A stretch of DNA of 42,857 nt, taken from NCBI RefSeq assembly GCF_002938425.1, contig NZ_POQU01000022.1, positions 1 to 42,857 of the forward strand. The letters run 5' to 3'. Position numbers and translations under genes: made by a program. A model generated the notes under the pieces. It was given only the letters and a program-made list of their open reading frames with translations, searched no databases and had not been told where the DNA came from. Of the stretch, positions 22,617-35,441 are shown piece by piece. The first letter of the stretch is position 1; each line of letters starts with the position of its first letter. Source of the DNA: Blastococcus atacamensis (lineage in GTDB: Bacteria; Actinomycetota; Actinomycetes; Mycobacteriales; Geodermatophilaceae).

Positions 22617-23875
22617 GCCGGCTGCGATCCGGGTGAGGCGCCGTTGCCGTTGCCGTGCGCGCCCGAGGCGGTGGATCCACCGGGGGCGCCGTTGCCCTGA
22701 GCACCGGGGCCGTACCCACCGGGGTGGTGCGGACCGGGCTGCTGGTGAGCAGGCTGCTGGGCGCCGGGCCACGACGGGGCGCCGTTGGGCATCCCCTGCG
22801 GCGGGCCGTAGAACGGCGCCGGCACCGAGGGACCACCGGGGCCGCCGCCGGTGGCCTGCTGGCGCGGCGCGACCTGCGGCAGCGGGACCGTCTGCACGAT
22901 CCGCTTCACGATGTGGTCCGCCGGCACGCCGTCGGCCAGCGCGTCGTAGGAGAGGACCAGCCGGTGGCGCAGCACGTCGGCGGTCACGTCGAGCACGTCC
23001 TGCGGCAGTACGTAGTCGCGTCCCCGGACCAGTGCGAGAGCGCGGGCGGCGGCGATCAGGCCGAGGGAGGCACGGGGGCTGGCGCCGTAGGAGACCCAGT
23101 TCGCGACGTCGTCCATGCCGTGCTCGCGCGGCGAGCGCGTGGCCACCACGAGGCGGACGACGTAGTCGACCAGCGCGTGGTGCACGAAGACCTGCGAGGC
23201 GGTCCTCTGCAGCCGGCGCAACTCGTCGGGCGCCAGCACGGTCTCGGCCACCGGCGGCTCGGAGCCCATTCGGTAGATGATCTCGCGCTCCTCCTCGGCG
23301 GTCGGGTAGTCGACGAGCACCTTCATGAGGAAACGGTCGCGCTGCGCCTCGGGGAGCGGGTAGACGCCCTCGGACTCGATCGGGTTCTGGGTGGCGAGCA
23401 CCAGGAACGGGTCGGGCAGCGGATAGGTGATCCCGCCGATGGAGACCTGCCGCTCGGCCATGACCTCCAGCAGCGCCGACTGCACCTTGGCCGGGGCGCG
23501 GTTGATCTCGTCGGTGAGCAGGAAGTTGGCGAAGACCGGACCGAGCTCGGTGTCGAAGGCGTCCTGCCCGGACTTGTAGATGCGGGTGCCGATGATGTCG
23601 GCGGGCACCAGATCCGGGGTGAACTGCAGCCGGGCGAACTTCCCACCCACGACCGTGGCGAGGGTCTCCACCGCAAGGGTCTTGGCCACGCCCGGCACGC
23701 CCTCGAGGAGCACGTGGCCGCGGGCGAGGAGCGCGACGAGCATCCGCTCGACGAGCCGGTCCTGGCCGACGATGACGCGCTTGATCTCGAAGAGGACCCG
23801 CTCCAGCCGCGCCGCGTCGGCCGACGGCGGCACGGGGGCCGAGGCGTGGCCGACCGGGGTGCCGGCGGCGGTCAC
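22613..23875 (-). CDS. MoxR-family AAA+ ATPase with a Gly/Pro-rich C-terminal tail
   Basis: This ~420-residue MoxR ATPase has Walker A GVPGVAKT (59-66), Walker B LLTDEINRA (119-127) and the family segment NPIESEGVYPLPEAQRDRFL. The last ~80 residues are low-complexity Gly, Pro, Asn, His and Gln (for example GMPNGAPSWPGAQQPAHQQ), longer than in typical MoxR proteins and probably disordered. The GTG start is chosen by domain position; the ribosome site is weak. A ten-codon frame (ATG at 23904, MTSVPAGILA) ends with a TGA overlapping this GTG and may help initiation. First gene of the moxR-DUF58-vwa operon. Confidence 0.9.
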   Translation of the reverse strand: MTAAGTPVGHASAPVPPSADAARLERVLFEIKRVIVGQDRLVERMLVALLARGHVLLEGVPGVAKTLAVETLATVVGGKFARLQFTPDLVPADIIGTRIYKSGQDAFDTELGPVFANFLLTDEINRAPAKVQSALLEVMAERQVSIGGITYPLPDPFLVLATQNPIESEGVYPLPEAQRDRFLMKVLVDYPTAEEEREIIYRMGSEPPVAETVLAPDELRRLQRTASQVFVHHALVDYVVRLVVATRSPREHGMDDVANWVSYGASPRASLGLIAAARALALVRGRDYVLPQDVLDVTADVLRHRLVLSYDALADGVPADHIVKRIVQTVPLPQVAPRQQATGGGPGGPSVPAPFYGPPQGMPNGAPSWPGAQQPAHQQPGPHHPGGYGPGAQGNGAPGGSTASGAHGNGNGASPGSQPA

Positions 23876-24175
23876 GCGAGGATCCCGGCGGGGACGGAGG
23901 TCATCGACGTTCCCGACGGTGCGGTGCTGATCGGCTCGCGCGCGGACTCGCTCACGGGGCTCCCTGGTCGTCCCGGGCCGCGGCCGCCCGGATCCGGGAA
24001 GGCCGTCGACAGGGCGGTGTCGTCCCGGCCCCTCGTCCAGTGTCCTACACCTTCGGACGGGAGCCACTCGCCGCGTTGGACGAGTCGTCGCGGGCACCGG
24101 CGCCGACGCCCTTTCCGTCCACAGCGAACATCCTTCCCCTGCCCCGGGGCGGCCGGAACTGCTAGCCTCTCGGGT
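23876..24175. other. Upstream region of moxR
   Basis: No gene of normal length is seen. The short frame at 23872-23904 on the minus strand (MTSVPAGILA) is the only coding-like element and may couple translation to moxR. The promoter must be here, but I cannot point to a convincing -10/-35 pair. Confidence 0.4.
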
Positions 24176-24209
24176 GCGTCGGGCAGCTCCCCCCGTGGCT
24201 GCCCGACGC
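24176..24209. terminator. 12-bp hairpin downstream of the NlpC/P60 gene
   Basis: GCGTCGGGCAGC and GCTGCCCGACGC form a perfect stem with a ten-base loop. It lies about 46 bases past the stop codon of the leftward NlpC/P60 gene, where a terminator is expected. There is no clear T-run. Confidence 0.7.
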
Positions 24210-24254
24210 CTCATCGCCGGCCCGTCCCGGTTCCGCTCCGAGGACCGGGCTTCG

Positions 24255-25607
24255 TCAGGCCGAGGGCCGTACCGCGCCGAAGTACGTCGAGCTCGACGTC
24301 CGCGCGGACGAGATGGTCACGTGCTTCCCGCGGTCCGGGGCCTCGATCATCTGGCCGTCGCCGATGTAGATCGCCACGTGGGTGATCGACATGTAGTCGT
24401 ACCGGTCGCTGCCCCAGAACAGCAGGTCCCCCGGCTGCAGGGCGCCGACGGCCACCTGCTGGTTGCGGTTGAGCCACCACTGGTCCCGGCTGGTCCCGCC
24501 GATGGCGATGCCGGCGCGGGCGTAGGCGTACTGGGTGAGCCCGGAGCAGTCGAAGCCGAACACCTCCGTGTCGGGGGCGATGCCGTAGCTCGGGCCGTTG
24601 GTTCCCCCACCGCCCCACGAGTAGGCGACGCCGAGCTGCGTGCGGGCGGCCGCGATGGCGGTCTGCGCGGCCGAGACCGACGGAGGCCCGGCCTGGCCAC
24701 CGCCCGGGAGGGGACGGGGACGCGACGGCGCGGGAGCCGGGGCCGGTGCCGGCGCCGGAGCCGGTGTGGACGGGCGGGCCGTCGCGGCCTGCCGCGCCGC
24801 CTCCTGCTGGGCACTGGTCTGCCGCGCCGCTTCCTGCTGCGCGGCGGCTCGTGCGCCCTCCAGCCCGCTGACCACCTGCTGCGCCTGCTGGAGCTCGCCC
24901 TGCAGAGCGTCCTCCTGGGCGTCGATCGCGTCGGCCTGCGCACGGGCCGCGATCTCCTGCGCCTGGGCACCGGCGAGCAGGTCCGCGGCCTGCGCCTGCA
25001 GCTGGTCGGCTTCGCCGAGCGTGCGGGAAGCCACCTCCTCGGCGTCCTCGGCCTGCACCTCGAGCACGGTCAGCTGAGCGAGGACGTCGACCCGGTGGGT
25101 GCCGGCGGCGTCGAGCAGCGCGGCGCGCTCCACGAGGTCGGCCGGGCCGCCCGCGCTGAGCATCGCGGTCATGCCGGGGGCGGTGGTTCCGCGCATGTAG
25201 CTGGCCCGCGCGAAGGCGGCGACGTCGTCCCGGCCCTCCAGCAGGTCGGCCTCCGCCTGAGCGGCCGCCGCGGCGGCGGCCTCGGCGGCCGCCTTCGCCG
25301 TCTCGTACGCGGCCTGCTTGTCCTCGTAGTCCTGCAGGGCGACCAGCGCGGCCTGGTGCGCGGCGTCCGCGCCGGCCCGGGCCGAGGCCAGCTGTGCGGT
25401 GATCTCGCCGACGCGGGCGGCAGCATCCGCCCGCGCCTGCTGCGCCGCGGAGAGCTGGGAGTCACTGGGGTTCCGGGGTGCCGCGGCGGCGATCCCCGGG
25501 GCGGCGCCCAGGCAGAGGGCTCCGGCGACGCCGATCCCGACCACGCGGGCCGCCCAGCGGGCCTCCCTGCGCTCCGTACCGAACCGTGCCTCGTCCTGCT
25601 CGCCCAC
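24255..25607 (-). CDS. Secreted NlpC/P60 peptidoglycan endopeptidase (RipA-like)
   Basis: This 450-residue protein has a signal peptide (WAARVVGIGVAGALCLGAA, then an AxA site around GIAAAAP). A long Ala/Gln/Glu-rich coiled coil (about 50-290) and a Pro/Ala linker (PSTPAPAPAPAPAP) follow. The C-terminal NlpC/P60 domain has Cys354 in FDCSGLTQYAY and His410 in SITHVAIYIGDG. It cuts stem peptides during cell-wall remodelling and division, like RipA-type hydrolases whose coiled coil controls activity. The GTG start has AGGAG eight bases upstream and places the signal peptide correctly; longer frames are leader sequence. Confidence 0.93.
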   Translation of the reverse strand: MGEQDEARFGTERREARWAARVVGIGVAGALCLGAAPGIAAAAPRNPSDSQLSAAQQARADAAARVGEITAQLASARAGADAAHQAALVALQDYEDKQAAYETAKAAAEAAAAAAAQAEADLLEGRDDVAAFARASYMRGTTAPGMTAMLSAGGPADLVERAALLDAAGTHRVDVLAQLTVLEVQAEDAEEVASRTLGEADQLQAQAADLLAGAQAQEIAARAQADAIDAQEDALQGELQQAQQVVSGLEGARAAAQQEAARQTSAQQEAARQAATARPSTPAPAPAPAPAPAPSRPRPLPGGGQAGPPSVSAAQTAIAAARTQLGVAYSWGGGGTNGPSYGIAPDTEVFGFDCSGLTQYAYARAGIAIGGTSRDQWWLNRNQQVAVGALQPGDLLFWGSDRYDYMSITHVAIYIGDGQMIEAPDRGKHVTISSARTSSSTYFGAVRPSA

Positions 25608-25916
25608 GAACCCGACTCCTCCGTTGCCCGGCGCCACCCGGGAGGGGCGCCGGTCTCGACTGGTGTCGTGCACCCGTCGGGGCGCACCAGTCCGGGATCG
25701 ACCAGAAAGGGTGGAGAGGAGAGGGGTTGCAGCGCCGCCTCCCCCCGAGGGGGGAGACGCCACTCACGGGTGAGGTGCCGGAGCGGACACCCTTCGGGGG
25801 CCCGCGCCAGGTGACGGGATGGAACGGCCACGCTCGAGGGGCCCGCGCCGAGCGTGCGAGGCGTGGGGGAAAGCTGGAAGGACCCCGTCCTCCCCACCCC
25901 TCGCAGGCTCGCGGCG
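25608..25916 (-). other. Long leader of the NlpC/P60 gene with a GC hairpin
   Basis: About 300 bases without a gene lie upstream of the hydrolase start. A palindrome CCCCCCGAGGGGGG at 25741-25754 is the most obvious structure. I looked for the c-di-AMP (ydaO-type) aptamer, which often precedes actinobacterial wall-hydrolase genes, and could not find its conserved blocks. Confidence 0.45.
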
Positions 25917-25933
25917 GGCCCCGGGACGGGGCC
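25917..25933 (-). terminator. Hairpin directly after the acyl-CoA synthetase stop
   Basis: GGCCCCG and CGGGGCC form a 7-bp stem with a three-base loop immediately downstream of the leftward gene's stop codon. It is compact and GC-only, a plausible terminator without a U-tract. Confidence 0.55.
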
Positions 25934-27469
<1,536 letters not shown>

Positions 27470-27569
27470 GCCGGCTCCCGGTGTTTCGGGGCCGGCACGA
27501 TCCGGCCGTCGAGGTGGTCGTCGTCACGCTATCCGCCGACGCGACCGCCGACGAGCCGGTCGGTGTCGA

Positions 27570-27588
27570 TGATCAGGCGACCTGATCA
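27570..27588. repeat. 8-bp perfect inverted repeat
   Basis: TGATCAGG and CCTGATCA are separated by CGA. It lies between the acyl-CoA synthetase start and the sirtuin terminator and could be an operator or a second hairpin; nothing decides between these. Confidence 0.5.
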
Positions 27589-27591
27589 CCA

Positions 27592-27629
27592 GGGGTCCTG
27601 GCTCACGGTCGGCAGTGAGCCAGGACCCC
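27592..27629. terminator. 15-bp perfect hairpin downstream of the sirtuin gene
   Basis: GGGGTCCTGGCTCAC and GTGAGCCAGGACCCC flank an eight-base loop. It is 22 bases past the sirtuin stop on the minus strand. A third, unpaired copy of GTGAGCCAGGA follows at 27635-27645, so two alternative foldings are possible. Confidence 0.8.
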
Positions 27630-27651
27630 GGACGGTGAGCCAGGAAGCGCC

Positions 27652-28407
27652 TCAGGCGAGGGCGATGAGCCGCGGCAGCGCGGTCCCGATCGGCTCGTCC
27701 ACGACCAGGTCGGCGACGTCGTCGTACGGGGTGGGCTCGGCGTTGACGACGACGACGCGGGCGCCCGAGCCGACCGCCAGGTCGACCAGGCCGGCCGCGG
27801 GGTGGACCGTCAACGAGGTGCCCACGGTGAGGAACACGTCGCAGTCGGTGGCCGCGGCGACCGCCGCCTCGACGACCCGCTCCTCCAGCATCTCGCCGAA
27901 GTAGATGGTCGCCGACTTGAGGATGCCGCCGCAGACCCGGCAGGCCGGGTCCGGCTCGCCCGCCTCGACCCGGTCCAGCGCGGCGCTCATCGGCGTCCGG
28001 TCCCCGCAAGAGGTGCAGCGGACCTCGTTGACGGTGCCGTGGATCTCCAGCACCCGGTCCGGGTCGGACCCGGCCGCCTGGTGCAGCCCATCGATGTTCT
28101 GCGTGACCAGCGCCCGCAGCCGGCCCTGCCGCTCGAGGTCGACCAGGGCGGCGTGGCCGGCGTTCGGCTGCGGATCGGCGACCTGCAGGTCCCGGCGCAT
28201 CAGCCAGGACCGGCGCCGGATGTCCGGATCGGCCAGGTAGTACGAGAGGGTGACGAGCTTCTCGGCGTCGGGGTCACGGGTCCAGACGCCCTTCGGACCG
28301 CGGTAGTCGGGGATGCCGCTGTCGGTCGAGATGCCCGCGCCGGTGAGCACGGTGATCCGCGAGGCGGCGGTCAGCCAGTCGGGCAGGGATTCGGGGACGC
28401 CGGTCAC
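27652..28407 (-). CDS. Sir2-family NAD-dependent protein deacylase
   Basis: This 251-residue sirtuin has GAGISTDSGIPDYRG (23-37), TQNIDGLH (102-109), catalytic His123 in EIHGTVNEVRC, the zinc site C131-TS-C134 and C156-RV-C159, and VGTSLTVHPAAG. It removes acyl groups from lysines using NAD. The GTG start has no ribosome site but a TACCGT box (28415-28420) seven bases upstream, so the mRNA is probably leaderless. Longer upstream frames lack family similarity. It is transcribed alone and ends in a strong hairpin. Confidence 0.94.
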   Translation of the reverse strand: MTGVPESLPDWLTAASRITVLTGAGISTDSGIPDYRGPKGVWTRDPDAEKLVTLSYYLADPDIRRRSWLMRRDLQVADPQPNAGHAALVDLERQGRLRALVTQNIDGLHQAAGSDPDRVLEIHGTVNEVRCTSCGDRTPMSAALDRVEAGEPDPACRVCGGILKSATIYFGEMLEERVVEAAVAAATDCDVFLTVGTSLTVHPAAGLVDLAVGSGARVVVVNAEPTPYDDVADLVVDEPIGTALPRLIALA

Positions 28408-28519
28408 GCCCGCCACGGTAGGGCGGATGCCAGGCGTTCGGCGCTCCGACGAGGTGCGCCGTGCGGCAGCGAGGTACGCGGTCTCCCGCGTGCCCGGCTG
28501 CCACACCGCGCACCTCAGG

Positions 28520-29530
28520 TCATCCGGCGCCGGTCGGGTTCCCGTCGGCAGCGCGACCGACCCGCCGCAGAGCGGCACGGCCGGCCCGCTCCATCGACGG
28601 CATCGCCAGGAAGATGCCGATCGCGTAGGCCGCACCCAGCAGCGTGTCGACGACGTAGTGCTCGCCGCCCCACACGAGGACCACCGGCATGAGGACGGCG
28701 TAGGCGATCAGTGCGACCCGCTGCCACGTGCGGCGGGCCACCGGCAGGAGCACCGCGCACATGAGCACGGCGAACGCGGTGTGCAGCGACGGCACGGCCG
28801 CCACCAGGTTGACCTGCCCCTGCCCGGCGTCGAGCAGGACGCCGGCCCGCGGCAGCCCGAGGACCTCCCAGCCCGATCCGCTGATCCGGTCGACGGGCTC
28901 GATGACGTCCTCGCGGGCGGCCAGCCAGGGCGGCGCCGCCGGGTAGAGCACGTAGGTGGCCAGCCCCGCGACGGAGAGGCCCACGACGAGGCGGGCGCAG
29001 CGGGCCCAGCGTCGGCGGTTGCGCACCCACAGCACCCCGAGCACCAGCGGTGTGACGACGAAGTGGCTGCTGTAGACCAGCGTCGCCGCGGCCCTCCACC
29101 AGTCGGCCTGCACGTGCTCCTGGAGCCAGACGGTGGGCAGCAGTCCCCCGCCGAGCCAGCGGTCGGCGTCCGCGAGCTCCTCGACGTGCACCGGCATGCC
29201 GAGGCCGTCGGCCAGCCCACGGCTGGCGTCGTAGGCCAGCAGCACCGCGACCAGCGGCAGCCAGTCCAGCAGCAGCCGGCCCAGGCGGCGCGGCCCCTGG
29301 GTGGCGGCGTGCGCGCCGAGGCCGGCGATCACCCAGCCGAGCAGCACCACTCGGTCGGTGGGCAGGCCGTGGACCGCGCAGGTCGCCGCGAAAGCGACGG
29401 CCAGCCCGGCCCAGAGGACGGCGGTCAGCGCCAGGACGCGTCGGCCCCGGCGCGCGGCCGGCGCAGCCGTCGCGTCGACGACGGGGGCCGCCGGGGCCAC
29501 GACGGGTCCCGGGAGCTCGACCGCGGTCAT
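28520..29530 (-). CDS. PAP2-superfamily membrane protein (inositolphosphotransferase/phosphatase-like)
   Basis: This 336-residue integral membrane protein has about six hydrophobic segments and the PAP2 active-site blocks [21 protein letters not shown] and [12 protein letters not shown], with the conserved catalytic histidines in SLHT and EHYVVD. It resembles the AUR1/IPT1-like subgroup that works on lipid phosphates in actinobacteria. The substrate is not evident. The N-terminal 30 residues are Pro/Ala-rich and probably cytoplasmic. It is divergent from aconitase. Confidence 0.88.
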   Translation of the reverse strand: MTAVELPGPVVAPAAPVVDATAAPAARRGRRVLALTAVLWAGLAVAFAATCAVHGLPTDRVVLLGWVIAGLGAHAATQGPRRLGRLLLDWLPLVAVLLAYDASRGLADGLGMPVHVEELADADRWLGGGLLPTVWLQEHVQADWWRAAATLVYSSHFVVTPLVLGVLWVRNRRRWARCARLVVGLSVAGLATYVLYPAAPPWLAAREDVIEPVDRISGSGWEVLGLPRAGVLLDAGQGQVNLVAAVPSLHTAFAVLMCAVLLPVARRTWQRVALIAYAVLMPVVLVWGGEHYVVDTLLGAAYAIGIFLAMPSMERAGRAALRRVGRAADGNPTGAG

Positions 29531-29683
29531 GGCGCGGGACGGTATCGGCGCCCGGAGCCGCTGTGGGCCGCCTCACGGCGGCACGCCGTCGATTCCGCCG
29601 CACGAGTGACAGGAGAGCCGTCGTGGACGGATGTGACGGTCCCGGGCCGCCGGTTCGGCACCGCCCAGCGCGTTTCACCGGAC

Positions 29684-29697
29684 GTGACACAGGTCAC
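29684..29697. promoter_or_regulatory. CRP/GlxR-like palindrome upstream of aconitase
   Basis: GTGACACAGGTCAC fits GTGA-N6-TCAC, the core of the CRP-family site TGTGA-N6-TCACA, as used by actinobacterial Crp/GlxR. It is about 118 bases before the aconitase GTG and about 150 bases from the divergent PAP2 gene start. Control of the TCA cycle by cAMP through this site is inference. Confidence 0.55.
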
Positions 29698-29814
29698 CGG
29701 GTGAGGGAAGGGTCGCCTGACCAGTCATGCCCGTCGCTGAACTGGGATGATCGGGGGTGGACACGAGCGCGACGAACCAGCCGCGACGAACCAGCGAGGG
29801 GTAGGCGCAGAAGA

Positions 29815-32679
<2,865 letters not shown>

Positions 32680-32695
32680 CCGCCGGGACCCGCTG

Positions 32696-33457
32696 ATGGA
32701 CCTGGGCCTGGGTGGTCGTGGATTCCTGCTCACCGGCGCGAGCCGGGGGCTGGGATTCGCGACCGCCCGGGCCCTCGTCGATGAGGGGGCCCACGTGCTG
32801 GTCAGCTCCCGGTCTCCCGACGGTGTCACGCGGGCGGTCGAGGAGCTCGGCGGGGCGCCGTCGGCCTTCGGGCTGGCCGCCGACCTCGCCGACGCCGGCG
32901 CGGCCGACCGGCTGGTCGAGGAGGCCCGCCGGCGGCTGGGTCGCCTGGACGGTGCGCTGATCAGCGTCGGCGGCCCCGCCCCGGGCACCGTCCTGGGCAC
33001 CGCCGAGGAGGACTGGCGGTCCGGCGTCGAGAGCGTGCTGTTCGGCCCGCTCCGGCTGGTCAAGGCACTCGTCCCGCACCTGGACGAGGGCGCGGCCATC
33101 GGCCTGGTCCTCTCCACCTCGGTGCGCCAGCCGCTCGACGGGCTGGCCATCTCCAACGGCCTCCGACCCGGACTGGCCATGACCGCGAAGGGCCTGGCCG
33201 ACGAGCTGGGGCCGCGCGGCATCCGCGTCGTCGGGCTGATGCCCGGCACCATCGCCACCGACCGCATCGCCGAGATCGAGGCCGCGTCGGGCGACCCGGC
33301 GGCCGCCCGGGCCCGCACCGAGGCGGAGATCCCCCTGGGCCGCATCGGAGAGCCTGCGGAGTTCGGCCGGGTCGCGGCGTTCCTGCTCTCCCCCGCCGCG
33401 TCCTACGTCAGTGGCACCATGGTCGCCGTCGACGGCGGCCGGCTGCGCACCCCATGA
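32696..33457 (+). CDS. SDR-family protein lacking the usual Tyr-x-x-x-Lys
   Basis: This 253-residue Rossmann protein has LTGASRGLGFATARAL (cofactor loop), VSSRSP and a typical SDR tail, LSPAASYVSGTMVAVDGG. The catalytic region reads LSTSVRQPLDGLAISNGLRP: the Ser block is present, but no Tyr-x-x-x-Lys can be placed in it. It may have lost dehydrogenase activity or use another residue. It starts 16 bases after aconitase and its stop overlaps the chelatase ATG (ATGA). Function unknown. Confidence 0.88.
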   Translation: MDLGLGGRGFLLTGASRGLGFATARALVDEGAHVLVSSRSPDGVTRAVEELGGAPSAFGLAADLADAGAADRLVEEARRRLGRLDGALISVGGPAPGTVLGTAEEDWRSGVESVLFGPLRLVKALVPHLDEGAAIGLVLSTSVRQPLDGLAISNGLRPGLAMTAKGLADELGPRGIRVVGLMPGTIATDRIAEIEAASGDPAAARARTEAEIPLGRIGEPAEFGRVAAFLLSPAASYVSGTMVAVDGGRLRTP

Positions 33458-34197
33458 AGGACCCCCTCACCCCCCTCCGCTCGCACGCTGGCGGCGGGCC
33501 CCTGCGAGCGGGCCAGGTCCTCGTCGCCTGCGCGCACGGGACCCGCAACCCGACCGGCCGCCGGCTCATCGCCGAGCTCGCCCTGGCCGCACGTCGCCTC
33601 CGTCCCGGCCTGGTCACCACCGCCGCGTTCGTCGACGTCCAGCCACCCACCGTCGTCGACGTCGTCGCCGAGCTGTCGGGGCAGGGCCGGCCCGCGGTCG
33701 TCGTCCCGCTGCTGCTGAGCGGCGGGTACCACGTACACGTCGACATCGCCGGGGCCGTGGCCGCCGCTCCGGGCACGGTGGCCGCCCGGCCGCTGGGCCC
33801 CGACCCGCGCCTGGCCGCGGTGCTGCTCGACCGCCTGCGCGAGGCAGGCGCCGATCCGCACGACGGGGGCACCGCCGTCGTCCTGGCCGCGGCCGGCTCC
33901 AGCGACCCGCGGTCGGTGGCCGACGTGGAGAACACCGCCGCACTGCTGCAGGAGAGCTGGACCGGCCCGGTCACCACCGGCTACGGCTCGGCCGCGCGGC
34001 CACCCGTGCCCGACGCGGTCGCCGCGGCGCGCGCCGCCGGCGCCCGGCGGGTCGTCATCGCCTCCTACCTGCTCGCGCCCGGGCACTTCCACGACAAGCT
34101 CGCCGGCGCGGGCGCCGACGTCGTCACCGCTCCCCTGCTGCCCGACGAGCGGATCGCCGCCGTCCTGCTCGACCGCTACGACGCCGCGGCCGGCTGA
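33454..34197 (+). CDS. CbiX/SirB-type chelatase-like protein
   Basis: This 247-residue protein has two tandem CbiX-like halves. The first has VACAHGTRNPTGRRLIAEL and VPLLLSGGYHVHVDI; the second has VVLAAAGSSDPRSV and IASYLLAPGHFHDKL. Metal-binding histidines are present in HGT, GYHVHVD and GHFHDKL. The family inserts Co or Fe into sirohydrochlorin for cobalamin or siroheme synthesis. A neighbouring aconitase and SDR do not define the pathway, so the substrate metal is open. ATGA overlap with the SDR gene implies coupling. It converges with the next gene with only one base between the stops. Confidence 0.88.
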   Translation: MKDPLTPLRSHAGGGPLRAGQVLVACAHGTRNPTGRRLIAELALAARRLRPGLVTTAAFVDVQPPTVVDVVAELSGQGRPAVVVPLLLSGGYHVHVDIAGAVAAAPGTVAARPLGPDPRLAAVLLDRLREAGADPHDGGTAVVLAAAGSSDPRSVADVENTAALLQESWTGPVTTGYGSAARPPVPDAVAAARAAGARRVVIASYLLAPGHFHDKLAGAGADVVTAPLLPDERIAAVLLDRYDAAAG

Positions 34198-34198
34198 C

Positions 34199-34480
34199 TC
34201 ACGCCTGCCAGCCCAACAGCCGGTCCCCCACCACGAGCACGGCCACCAGCAGCGCCGCCGCCGCGACCGGAACCACCGGCGTCCACCACGACCCGCGCAG
34301 CATCCAGCGGGCCAGGAACGCGGCCATGGCGAGCCAGACGAGCCACAGAACGATCAGCACCGGCCCGGGCACCACGAGCCCGCTGACCAGGTAGAAGTAG
34401 CCCACGAGCAGGTGGGCGGCGCCGGCAAGGATCCCGACGACGATCGGCCCGGCCGAGGCGACCGTTGGGGGCTGGCGCAT
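34199..34480 (-). CDS. Small membrane protein, unknown function
   Basis: This 93-residue protein has three hydrophobic segments (IVVGILAGAAHLLVGYFYLV, VLIVLWLVWLAMAAFLARWM, VPVAAAALLVAVLVVGDRLL). I recognise no family. The ATG has no ribosome site; CATACT lies six bases upstream, so it may be leaderless. Divergent from the DUF881 gene and convergent with the chelatase. Confidence 0.72.
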   Translation of the reverse strand: MRQPPTVASAGPIVVGILAGAAHLLVGYFYLVSGLVVPGPVLIVLWLVWLAMAAFLARWMLRGSWWTPVVPVAAAALLVAVLVVGDRLLGWQA

Positions 34481-34574
34481 CCCGCGAGTATGGCGGCGGC
34501 CAGCGCCCAGCGGGCTTCGTCCGCGCCGCGTCACACCGTCCGCGCTCCGGTCGGAGCACCTACTGTGGACGGCG

Positions 34575-35432
34575 ATGGACGACGAGCCGGCGACTGACGG
34601 GACGGGGGTCCCCACCCCCGCGGAAGGCGGGGGCGCGCCGGTCCCGCCCGTGGAGGCGGCCGCGCCCGAGGCCGAAGCCCCCGCCGGGCCGGACCCGGTC
34701 GAGGAGCCCGCGGACGCCCCTGACCAGTCCGGTCCTCCCACCGAAGTCTCCACCTCGGGTTCAGCTTCAGCCCCTCGGCGCCCCTGGAGCCGGCCGGCCT
34801 CGATCGCGGCCAGCTCGCTGCTGGCCGTCGTCCTCGGCTTCGCGCTCACCGTGCAGATCCGCAACACCGCAGAGCCCGACGCCCAGGTGGGTGCCACGCG
34901 AGAGGAGGACCTGGTCCTCATCCTCGACGAGCTGAACGCCCGCGAGGAGGTCCTGCGCAGCCAGATCAACGAGACCCGGCAGACCATCGAGGACCTCAGC
35001 ACCGGCCAGCAGAAGTCCGACACCGCCGTCGAGGAGGCGCAGTCGCGCGCCGAGGCCATCGGCATCCTCAACGGCACGCTGCCCGCCCGTGGTCCGGGTC
35101 TGCGCGTCACCATCCAGGACCGCGACGGCGCGGTGCCCGTCTCGGTCCTGCTCGACGCCGTCCAGGAGCTGCGCGGAGCCGGTGCCGAGGCCATCCAGGT
35201 CGACGGTGTGCGGGTCATCGTGTCCAGTGCGATCACCGGCTCGCCCGGGTCGCTGCGGATCGACGGCGTCCCGCTCACCGCCCCCTACGACGTCCGCGCC
35301 GTCGGGCCAACCGACGCCATGGAGGTCGCCCTCAACGTGGCCGGCGGCTTCGTCGCCGACGTCAGCCGCGTCGGCGGGACCGCGCGCGTGGAACAGGCCG
35401 ACCTGGTGGTCGTCGACGCCCTCGTCGACTGA
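34575..35432 (+). CDS. DUF881 family membrane-anchored protein
   Basis: This 285-residue protein has an acidic, Pro-rich cytoplasmic N-terminus (~70 residues), one membrane helix (SIAASSLLAVVLGFALTVQI), a coiled coil (LDELNAREEVLRSQINETRQ, TIEDLS) and the DUF881 domain (GPGLRVTIQDRDG, VLLDAVQELRGAGAEAIQVD, LTAPYDVRAVG). DUF881 proteins are common near division and envelope genes in actinobacteria; function is not established. TACTGT (34561-34566) eight bases before the ATG suggests a leaderless or nearly leaderless start. Confidence 0.9.
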   Translation: MDDEPATDGTGVPTPAEGGGAPVPPVEAAAPEAEAPAGPDPVEEPADAPDQSGPPTEVSTSGSASAPRRPWSRPASIAASSLLAVVLGFALTVQIRNTAEPDAQVGATREEDLVLILDELNAREEVLRSQINETRQTIEDLSTGQQKSDTAVEEAQSRAEAIGILNGTLPARGPGLRVTIQDRDGAVPVSVLLDAVQELRGAGAEAIQVDGVRVIVSSAITGSPGSLRIDGVPLTAPYDVRAVGPTDAMEVALNVAGGFVADVSRVGGTARVEQADLVVVDALVD

Positions 35433-35441
35433 CCACCGGGC

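Noticed and set aside
24163-24176. TAGCCT box followed by GTG, like the qor promoters
   Set aside because: The following plus-strand frame is the antisense shadow of NlpC/P60 and there is no qor sequence.
24174-25814. Long plus-strand frame opposite the NlpC/P60 gene
   Set aside because: Entirely antisense to a clear signal-peptide/coiled-coil/NlpC protein; translation has no recognisable fold.
25608-25916. c-di-AMP (ydaO-type) riboswitch before the NlpC/P60 gene
   Set aside because: Expected from other actinobacterial wall hydrolases, but the conserved aptamer blocks were not found; only a GC palindrome is present.
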